Source: Saccharothrix longispora (GTDB lineage Bacteria; Actinomycetota; Actinomycetes; Mycobacteriales; Pseudonocardiaceae). From it: DNA of 64,000 bases. A program made the translations under genes and the position numbers. The notes below the pieces were generated by a model that saw only the letters and a list, made by a program, of their open reading frames with translations, did not search any database and had not been told where the DNA came from. Where the stretch lies: positions 1 to 64,000 of the forward strand of contig NZ_NSDM01000002.1 in the NCBI RefSeq assembly GCF_030852425.1. Direction: 5' to 3'. This document shows, piece after piece, positions 58,103-64,000 of this stretch. Position 1 is the first letter of the stretch; every line of letters starts with the position of its first letter.

Positions 58103-58915
58103 TCAGCCGGGGCCGGTGGCGTAGGCCGGTTCGCGGCCGACGTGCCCGGGGTCGGCGATCGCCTCCGGGTCGCGTGCCGGACGCCCGGGGCGTGTGGCGC
58201 TGTCGAGGAGGCGGTAGGCGGCGATGGTGTCCTCGGCCAGGACGGTGGCGAGTGAGCCGCCGCGCGGCAGGGGCACGAGCGACCACCAGTCGCCGACGAC
58301 CGGTTCGGGCGGGCCGGGGTCGCCGACGAGCAGTTCGGTGGCGATGACGCGGTGACCGGCCAGGTGCGCGGGACAGGCGTCGAGGTCGGGATCACCGAGG
58401 TCGAGGCCTTGGCACAGCAGGGGGGCGCCGTCCCGGCGCACGTGGGTGCCGCCGCGGAACCGGCCGGGTCGTTCGCCGCTGCGACCGAGGACGACGACCT
58501 CGCGGCAGCGCAGCCGGGCGTCGGCGGCGAGGTCCGCGCGCAGCTCGGCGTGGTGGTCGGCTCCGGCGGCGACGATGGTCGGCTCGGTCAGGTACTCCAA
58601 CCGGCCGCCGTCGGCGACCTGGAAGGTCACCGACGTGCGGCTGGGGCCGGGGTGCCGGCCGGGCAGCGCGAGGGTCGCGCCGATCGCGCGCAGGCTCAGC
58701 GCCGCGCCCGGCCCGACCTCGACGGTGACCTCCAGGACATCGCCGCCCAGCGGGGCGGCGGCGGACCCGACCAGGTGTACCAGGGCGGTGTCGGGATCGT
58801 CGTGTCGGGCGGCGGGGCACGGCATCAGCGTGAGCGGCGAGACCGACCGCAGGTCGCGGATGACGCTGCGGCCGGTGCGGTCCCGTTCCACCACCAGTCG
58901 GGCGGTGGCTTTCAC
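58103..58915 (-). CDS. ureD: Urease accessory protein UreD (UreH)
   Basis: A 270-residue accessory protein that, with UreF and UreG, forms the complex inserting nickel into urease. The signature region is [20 protein letters not shown], with [20 protein letters not shown] and [12 protein letters not shown] following. The start is GTG 58915, overlapping the ureG stop by 4 nt. It is the last gene of the operon. Confidence 0.92.
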   Translation of the reverse strand: MKATARLVVERDRTGRSVIRDLRSVSPLTLMPCPAARHDDPDTALVHLVGSAAAPLGGDVLEVTVEVGPGAALSLRAIGATLALPGRHPGPSRTSVTFQVADGGRLEYLTEPTIVAAGADHHAELRADLAADARLRCREVVVLGRSGERPGRFRGGTHVRRDGAPLLCQGLDLGDPDLDACPAHLAGHRVIATELLVGDPGPPEPVVGDWWSLVPLPRGGSLATVLAEDTIAAYRLLDSATRPGRPARDPEAIADPGHVGREPAYATGPG

Positions 58916-59664
58916 GCCGTGCCCGAGAGCTGCGCGACGTCCTCGCGCGCCGGGTGGTCGTCGCGCAGCAGGGCGCGGACCCAGGCGGCCACGTCCGGGG
59001 CGTCGGGGGTGCGCACCAGGGACTGGGTGATCACCGGGAGTTCGTGGCGGCGCATGCGGTGGGCGTCGGAGACCATGACCTCCATGTCGGCGCCGACGTG
59101 CTCGGCGAGGTCGGTCTTGTTGATGACCAGCAGGTCGGCGGTGGTGACACCGGGGCCGCCCTTGCGGGGCACCTTGTCGCCGCCGGCGACGTCCACGACG
59201 AAGACCTGCCGGTCGACCAGGCCCCGGCTGAACACGGCGGTGAGGTTGTCGCCGCCGCTCTCGACGATCACCAGGTCCAGCGCGGGGAAGCGTTCTTCGA
59301 GGCGTTCGACGGCGTCGAGGTTGGCGGTGATGTCGTCGCGGATCGCGGTGTGGGGGCACGCGCCGGTCTGCACGGCCTCGATGCGCGCGGGGTCGAGCAC
59401 GCCGGCGCGGCGCAGGAAGTCGGCGTCCTCGGTGGTGTAGATGTCGTTGGTCACCACCGCGAGTTCGAGTTCGCCACCCAGGGCGCGGCACAGCGCGGCG
59501 GTCAGGGCGGTCTTGCCGCTGCCGACCGGGCCGCCGATGCCGATGCGGAAAGCCCGCCCCGCCGCCATCGGCGGGGTGTGGGGGTCGGGTTCGGTGGCGG
59601 TGGGGTCGAAGTCGACCGGGTGGGTGTGGCCGTGGCCGTGTCCGGTCCTGTGGTCAGCTGGCAA
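58912..59664 (-). CDS. ureG: Urease accessory GTPase UreG
   Basis: A 250-residue nickel-delivery GTPase. A His-rich leader ([10 protein letters not shown]) could bind nickel. The P-loop is [13 protein letters not shown], followed by [12 protein letters not shown], the metal-binding [11 protein letters not shown] (CPH motif), and the guanine-specificity motif [12 protein letters not shown]. The start is TTG 59664, 11 nt inside the ureF gene. All residues needed for activity are visible. Confidence 0.96.
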   Translation of the reverse strand: MPADHRTGHGHGHTHPVDFDPTATEPDPHTPPMAAGRAFRIGIGGPVGSGKTALTAALCRALGGELELAVVTNDIYTTEDADFLRRAGVLDPARIEAVQTGACPHTAIRDDITANLDAVERLEERFPALDLVIVESGGDNLTAVFSRGLVDRQVFVVDVAGGDKVPRKGGPGVTTADLLVINKTDLAEHVGADMEVMVSDAHRMRRHELPVITQSLVRTPDAPDVAAWVRALLRDDHPAREDVAQLSGTA

Positions 59665-60370
59665 AGAGACGCACCTCCAGGCGGTGGGTTCGGTCGTGGG
59701 TCTCGGCGAAGAGGTCGAGGGCGGGTGCGCTGGGCGCGGGCAGGTCTCGCGGCGGCACGTCGCACATTCCGGCGGCGGTCGCGGCGATGCGCCCCATCGG
59801 CGCGGACAGGTCGGCGACGACGGCGTTGGCCCGGAAGGGGTCCAGGCCGAGCAGGCGGACGCAGGCGGACGCCGGTCCGCTGACCGACAGGTAGGCGGCG
59901 GCGAGCGCCGAGTCGCGGGGGGACGCGCCGGCGATCCCGGCCAGCGCGCCCAGCACGATCGGGTGGTGCGGGCGGGGTGTGGCCGCCAGCAGGTCGTCGA
60001 GCGCCGGCGAGGGCCAGGCGAGGCGTCCGGCGCGCGCCGTGCCGCGTCCCTGGGCACGGGATGCCGCGCGTTGCGCGGGTGACGGGGTGCGGGCGTCGAG
60101 TTCGGCGTCCAGCTCCCGCCACCGGTCACGGTCGGGTCGTTCCCGGGCGGCGTGGGTGGCCGCGGCGGCGAAGGCGGCGGCCAGTGCGCCGGCGGTGCGG
60201 AGCCTGCCGCGCAGGAACGAGGCAAGGCTCGGCACGTCGGTGACCAGGCCGCGGGCGACCGCTTCCTCCACCCCGCCGGAGTGGGCGTGCCCGCCGCCGG
60301 GGAAGCGGGAGTCCACCAGGCACAGCACGGCTGCCGTTCCCGCGGCGTCCGCGAGTTCGTCGGGACGCAT
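59654..60370 (-). CDS. ureF: Urease accessory protein UreF
   Basis: A 238-residue all-helical accessory protein. The typical N-terminal motif [20 protein letters not shown] is present, as is the conserved region [17 protein letters not shown] near the C-terminus. It links UreD and UreG in the maturation complex. ATG 60370 overlaps the ureC stop codon by one base. Confidence 0.92.
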   Translation of the reverse strand: MRPDELADAAGTAAVLCLVDSRFPGGGHAHSGGVEEAVARGLVTDVPSLASFLRGRLRTAGALAAAFAAAATHAARERPDRDRWRELDAELDARTPSPAQRAASRAQGRGTARAGRLAWPSPALDDLLAATPRPHHPIVLGALAGIAGASPRDSALAAAYLSVSGPASACVRLLGLDPFRANAVVADLSAPMGRIAATAAGMCDVPPRDLPAPSAPALDLFAETHDRTHRLEVRLFAS

Positions 60371-62106
60371 CAGAACAGGAAGTAGCGCTGTGTCATGGGC
60401 AACTCGGCCACCGGGTCGGGTTCGACCAGGTCGCCGTTGATGTAGACGGCGAAGTTGTCCGGCCGCACGACGACCTCGGGGCATTCGTCGTTGAGCACCA
60501 TGCTGTCCTTGAACCGGCGGCGGGTGTTGCGCACCGCCTCCATCGGGGTGGCCGTCTTCAGCTGGGCTTGCAGGTCGGCGTCCATCGCCTCCGGGGAGAC
60601 GAAGTGCACGCTGCTCTCGGCGGCGACCTTCGGCGCGGCCCCGTACATCGGGCGCGACCACACCGGTTGCGGTGTGGGGATCGACGCGCTCGGATCGCCC
60701 ATCTGCGCCCAGGCGATGACGCCGCCCTTGAACACCAGCTGCGGGCGCACCCCGAAGTACTTCGGGTCCCACAGCACCAGGTCGGCCAGCTTGCCCACCT
60801 CGACCGAGCCGACCACGTGGTCGATGCCGTGCGCGATCGCGGGGTTGATCGTGTACTTGGCGACGTACCGGCGTGCCCGCATGTTGTCGTTGTCCGCGTC
60901 CTGGTCCTGGCGGGACCTGCCGCGCTTGGCCTTCATCACGTGCGCGGTCTGCCAGGTGCGCAGTGCGACCTCGCCGATCCTGCCCATGGCCAGCGCGTCG
61001 GAGCTGATCATCGAGATGGCGCCCATGTCCTGCAACACGTCCTCGGCGGCGATCGTGCTGGGCCGGATGCGGCTGCTCGCGAACGCCAGGTCCTCCGGGA
61101 TCGACCGGTTGAGGTGGTGGGCCACCATCAACATGTCCAGGTGCTCGTCGAAGGTGTTCACGGTGTGCGGCCGGGTCGGGTTGGTCGAGGAGGGCAGCAC
61201 GTTGGGGTGGGCCACGACGCGCAGGATGTCCGGCGCGTGCCCGCCACCGGCGCCCTCGGCGTGGTAGGCGTTGACCGAGCGGTCCCCGACGGCCTTCAGG
61301 GTGGACTCCAGGAACCCCGCTTCGTTGAGGGTGTCGGTGTGGATGGCGATCTGCACACCGCTCTTCTCCGCCACGCTCAGCACCAGGTCCAGTGCGGCGG
61401 GCGTCGCGCCCCAGTCCTCGTGGATCTTGAACCCGCCGGCGCCGGCGCGCAGCTGCTCCCACAGCGCGGCGGGGTGCGCGGTGCTGCCCTTCCCCGTCTG
61501 CAGGACGTTCACCGGCAGGCCGTCCATGGCGCGGAACATCCGGGCCAGGTTCCACGGACCGGGGGTGACGGTGGTGGCCTTGCTGCCGTCGGCCGGGCCG
61601 GTGCCGCCGCCGATCAGGGTGGTCAGGCCACCGGCCAGGGCGACGTCCACGATCTGCGGGCAGACGAAGTGGACGTGGCAGTCGACGCCGCCGGCGGTGA
61701 GTATCCTGCCGTTTCCGGCGACGACCTCGGTCCCGGGACCGATGATCAGCTCCGGGTCGACGTCGTCCATGACGTCGGGGTTGCCGGCCTTGCCGATGCC
61801 GACGACCCTCCCGTCCCGCACGCCGACGTCGGCCTTGACCACGCCCCAGTGGTCGAGCACCACGACACCCGTGATCACCAGGTCCGGCGCGCCCTCCGCG
61901 CGGGTGGCCCGCGACTGGCCCATCGACTCGCGGATGACCTTGCCGCCGCCGAAGACCACCTCGTCGCCGGAGCCCCGCGGCCCCATCGACCGGTCCTCGG
62001 TGACCTCGATCAGGAGGTTCGTGTCGGCGAGCCGGATCTTGTCCCCGACCGTGGGGCCCAGCAGTTCGGCGTAGCGGCGGCGCTTGATCTCCGTCTCGTG
62101 GTTCAC
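60370..62106 (-). CDS. ureC: Urease alpha subunit UreC, with an altered flap residue
   Basis: The catalytic subunit (578 residues) hydrolyses urea to ammonia and carbamate with two nickel ions. Ligands are visible: HxH in [13 protein letters not shown], the carbamylated Lys in [34 protein letters not shown], and the Asp in [11 protein letters not shown]. The mobile flap normally reads MVCHHL, but here it is [11 protein letters not shown], so the flap Cys is Ala. Mutation of that Cys in other ureases lowers but does not abolish activity. The protein probably works, but should be insensitive to thiol-directed inhibitors. The gene overlaps ureB by 4 nt. Confidence 0.97.
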   Translation of the reverse strand: MNHETEIKRRRYAELLGPTVGDKIRLADTNLLIEVTEDRSMGPRGSGDEVVFGGGKVIRESMGQSRATRAEGAPDLVITGVVVLDHWGVVKADVGVRDGRVVGIGKAGNPDVMDDVDPELIIGPGTEVVAGNGRILTAGGVDCHVHFVCPQIVDVALAGGLTTLIGGGTGPADGSKATTVTPGPWNLARMFRAMDGLPVNVLQTGKGSTAHPAALWEQLRAGAGGFKIHEDWGATPAALDLVLSVAEKSGVQIAIHTDTLNEAGFLESTLKAVGDRSVNAYHAEGAGGGHAPDILRVVAHPNVLPSSTNPTRPHTVNTFDEHLDMLMVAHHLNRSIPEDLAFASSRIRPSTIAAEDVLQDMGAISMISSDALAMGRIGEVALRTWQTAHVMKAKRGRSRQDQDADNDNMRARRYVAKYTINPAIAHGIDHVVGSVEVGKLADLVLWDPKYFGVRPQLVFKGGVIAWAQMGDPSASIPTPQPVWSRPMYGAAPKVAAESSVHFVSPEAMDADLQAQLKTATPMEAVRNTRRRFKDSMVLNDECPEVVVRPDNFAVYINGDLVEPDPVAELPMTQRYFLF

Positions 62107-62495
62107 GAGGTCCTTCCGCTCGGTTCGTCGGACCCCGTCGACGGGTCCGGTTTGGCCGACTCCGGATCACCCGGCTCCGACCCCCGCTCGTCCAGCGTGC
62201 CCGCGTACTCCCACCGCAGCCCGGGAACCACGCGGTTCCCCCCGATCGGCACGAGCGGGACCTCACGTGGCACGCCCGGCTCGAACCGCACCGCCGTGCC
62301 CGCCGGTATGTCCAACCGCAGACCCCACGCGGCCTCGCGGTCGAAGTCGAGTTCGGGGTTGACCGCGGCGAAGTGGTAGTGCGAACCCACCTGCACCGGG
62401 CGGTCGGCCTTGTTGCGCACCACCAGGTGCGTGCGCGGCCGACCGGGGTTGAGCGGCACCGGGTCGTCGGCCGGGATGATCTCGCCTGGACGCAC
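62103..62495 (-). CDS. ureB: Urease beta subunit UreB
   Basis: A 130-residue structural subunit. The signature is [20 protein letters not shown], followed by [20 protein letters not shown] and [20 protein letters not shown]. The start is GTG 62495 ([11 protein letters not shown]). The C-terminus is extended by about 30 charged residues. The stop overlaps the ureC start by 4 nt. Confidence 0.96.
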   Translation of the reverse strand: MRPGEIIPADDPVPLNPGRPRTHLVVRNKADRPVQVGSHYHFAAVNPELDFDREAAWGLRLDIPAGTAVRFEPGVPREVPLVPIGGNRVVPGLRWEYAGTLDERGSEPGDPESAKPDPSTGSDEPSGRTS

Positions 62496-62509
62496 GCGCG
62501 CCTCCGCTG

Positions 62510-62812
62510 CTAGGGGATCGGGTCGTGCACGGTCACCAGCTTCGTGCCGTCCGGGAACGTCGCCTCGACCTGCACCATCTCCACCATGTCCGGCACGCCG
62601 TCGAGGACCTGGTCCCGGCGCACCACGCGCCGTCCCGACGCGGCCAGCTCGACCACCGCCTGCCCCGCCCGCGCGCCTTCCAGCACGTGCGAGGTGATCA
62701 GCGCGACGACTTCCGGCTGGTTCAACCGCAGACCGCTCTCCAGACGCCGCCGCGCCACGTCGGCGGCGACGTGGACGAGCAGCTTGTCCCGCTCCTGAGG
62801 TGACAGATGCAC
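62510..62812 (-). CDS. ureA: Urease gamma subunit UreA
   Basis: A 100-residue structural subunit with the family core [40 protein letters not shown] and [20 protein letters not shown]. The start is GTG 62812 ([10 protein letters not shown]). It is the first gene of the urease operon; ureB follows 14 bp later. The promoter should lie in the region above 62820. Confidence 0.96.
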   Translation of the reverse strand: MHLSPQERDKLLVHVAADVARRRLESGLRLNQPEVVALITSHVLEGARAGQAVVELAASGRRVVRRDQVLDGVPDMVEMVQVEATFPDGTKLVTVHDPIP

Positions 62813-63049
62813 AGGACCGAAGCTAGCCACGCGCCATCCCGGAGCACACCGGTGACACCCGATGGAGCCCCGATTCACCCGCCCGCACCCGACCTGGGTG
62901 GTGCGCGTAGGAGCGCGACCCTCCACGTCACCTGAACGAGGTTCCGACACGGAGTGGAAGTGTTGCCGCACAACACCGAATTGTGCGGAGTCGGGTTCGG
63001 CGCCACGCCGTCTCCGGTGTGGCCGTCGCCGTGGGACAGGTTCGATCCG

Positions 63050-63720
63050 GCGGTCACCGCGTCGTGGTCCTCGCGGGCCGCGGATGAGCGGTGCGGGGCC
63101 GGCAGGTCGTCGGCCAGGACCACGTCGATCCGGACGTCGAGGTCCCGCCCCGGACGTGGGTGAGGATCGCGGCGAACTCGCGGACCCGCCGGCGAGGGCG
63201 GGATGCGGTCGGTTCCGGCTCTGCCCCGTGCGAGGTGGCGGACCAGCAGGTTGACGCTGCCGTGGTAGCCCGGGGCGCGGATCGGTCACGCTGCGGCGGT
63301 GGGCGGAGGGTGCCGCACCTGCTCGGCGGAGGCGACGCGGGCGTCGCGCGTGACGGTGTCGCGCGCGGTGCCCGGACACCGCGCGCGTTCCGGCAGCCCG
63401 ACGCCTCGGCGGGGCAGGCCGTGGACGCGGCGTGCCGCTGCGGGGTCCGTTCCACCGGTCGCCGGTCCGGATCGCGTCCGGGGCGCCCCGGCGGACGGCT
63501 TCGGCGCAGGTGGCCGACCGTCCCGACGCACCACCCCATCCCGGGGGCTCCCGCAGCCAGGCGGTCGGGTCGTGGCCTCGCGGTCGGGCGGCACGTCGAC
63601 CCGGTGATGGTGATCGCGTCGATCAGCACGGTCGCGTAGCGGCGACCGCGCCGCAGGGCGACATCGTCGACCCCGAGCACCTCCACCGCCCCGACCGGCC
63701 TGGCGGGCCCGCTCGGACAG
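63050..63720 (-). pseudogene. ISL3-family transposase remnant
   Basis: On the minus strand one frame reads VEVLGVDDVALRRGRRYATV and LIDAIT, the first catalytic region of ISL3 transposases. Another frame a little downstream gives [19 protein letters not shown], corresponding to the conserved [20 protein letters not shown]. The order is right but the frames differ, and the C-terminal part has decayed. The right limit is uncertain. Confidence 0.75.
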
Positions 63721-63780
63721 CAGTGGCTCCCGCCAGGTCCACCGGGCGTCGGTGACGCCGGCGGGATGGCGAGCCGTCCG

Positions 63781-64000
63781 TCAGGCGTCCCTCTCCAACG
63801 GGGCCTGCGCGTGCTCGTACAGGGCGTCCGCCACCTTCTTGCACAACTCCGCGAAGATGCTGCGCTCACCCGGGGTGAGGACGGAGTTGCTCACCGCCGC
63901 GACTTCGCGGCGGCTGTCGGCCGCGCGGGTGAGGAACTCGTGGCCGGCCGGTGTCAGGGTGGTGGTCAGCTCCCGGCGGTCCGCGCCGCCCGCGACCTGG
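63781..64000 (-). CDS. MarR-family regulator, 3' part only
   Basis: The last 72 residues of a MarR-type repressor. The wing motif is present as ADRRELTTTLTPAGHEF, the conserved DxRxxxxxLTxxG. It is followed by the dimerisation helix LTPGERSIFAELCKKVADAL and a short tail. The N-terminal HTH lies beyond the right edge of the window. The ligand and target are unknown. Confidence 0.88.
   Translation of the reverse strand, partial: QVAGGADRRELTTTLTPAGHEFLTRAADSRREVAAVSNSVLTPGERSIFAELCKKVADALYEHAQAPLERDA

Noticed and set aside
59654..62266. Extension of the ureF frame upstream through ureC
   Set aside because: The frame is open by GC bias. UreF homology starts at ATG 60370, and UreC, with all nickel ligands, occupies the other frame.
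1..64000. tRNA, rRNA, riboswitch and CRISPR signals
   Set aside because: No tRNA-like cloverleaf ends, rRNA conserved blocks or regularly spaced repeats were noticed. A covariance-model search would be needed to exclude small RNAs.

Overview
The window is very GC-rich, with strong GC bias at third codon positions, many GTG/TTG starts and frequent 4-nt overlaps between genes (ATGA, GTGA, TTGA). This, together with the gene families present (StrR-like regulator, NRPS, PGM1-type ATP-grasp, HAF repeat protein, actinobacterial IS remnants), points to a filamentous actinomycete. A member of the Pseudonocardiales such as the Saccharothrix/Actinosynnema/Lentzea group is most likely, but the genus is an inference.

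Region 1, about 1-25.7 kb, is an accessory zone littered with insertion-sequence debris: IS3 twice, IS630, IS5 twice (one apparently intact) and IS256, plus an ISL3 remnant at the far right end of the window. Between the remnants sit ordinary accessory genes (two aminoglycoside-phosphotransferase-like kinases, a TetR/SDR divergent pair with a clear operator, a DUF402 protein, a PQQ-type sugar dehydrogenase behind a LacI/CebR-like palindrome) and several secreted proteins. Three of these are paralogues of an unrecognised four-cysteine secreted family (11.8, 16.6 and 17.6 kb). Two of the paralogues lie in an apparent operon with a 42-residue peptide gene, an ATP-grasp ligase and a PLP-dependent decarboxylase (16.6-20.9 kb). 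This resembles a small peptide-modifying or amino-acid-conjugating cassette that I cannot match to a described system. A second ATP-grasp enzyme, of the PGM1 peptide-ligase type, lies at 24.2-25.7 kb.

Region 2, about 24-58 kb, is a large specialised-metabolite gene cluster. Leftward operon A (36.4 to 28.8 kb) encodes an acyl-homoserine-lactone-synthase/FeeM-like acyltransferase, a flavin halogenase-like enzyme, an AhpD-like protein, a ferritin-like di-iron protein, a haem-oxygenase-like di-iron oxidase, an AMP-forming ligase and two alpha/beta hydrolases. Leftward operon B (52.9 to 40.8 kb) encodes two C-A-T NRPS modules, a free condensation domain, a type II thioesterase, PAS and GAF proteins, a P450, and an aminoacyl carrier protein with its SerRS-like amino acid:[carrier protein] ligase. 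The A-domain signatures read as beta-alanine-like and threonine-like. Rightward operon C (53.2-57.7 kb) encodes a BtrH-like acyltransferase, an FkbH glyceryl-ACP synthase, an ACP and a MaoC-SDR fusion; a second ACP gene lies antisense to its end. A ParB/StrR-like activator, a LysR regulator, a DMT exporter and an MFS exporter complete the cluster. The expected product is a short hybrid peptide containing beta-alanine and a three-carbon glycerate-derived unit, heavily oxidised and possibly halogenated. The combination is not one I recognise.

Region 3, 58.1-62.8 kb, is a complete leftward urease operon (ureA-B-C-F-G-D) in which the UreC active-site flap Cys is replaced by Ala. The window ends in an ISL3 transposase remnant and the 3' part of a MarR regulator gene. 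No rRNA, tRNA or CRISPR array was seen.
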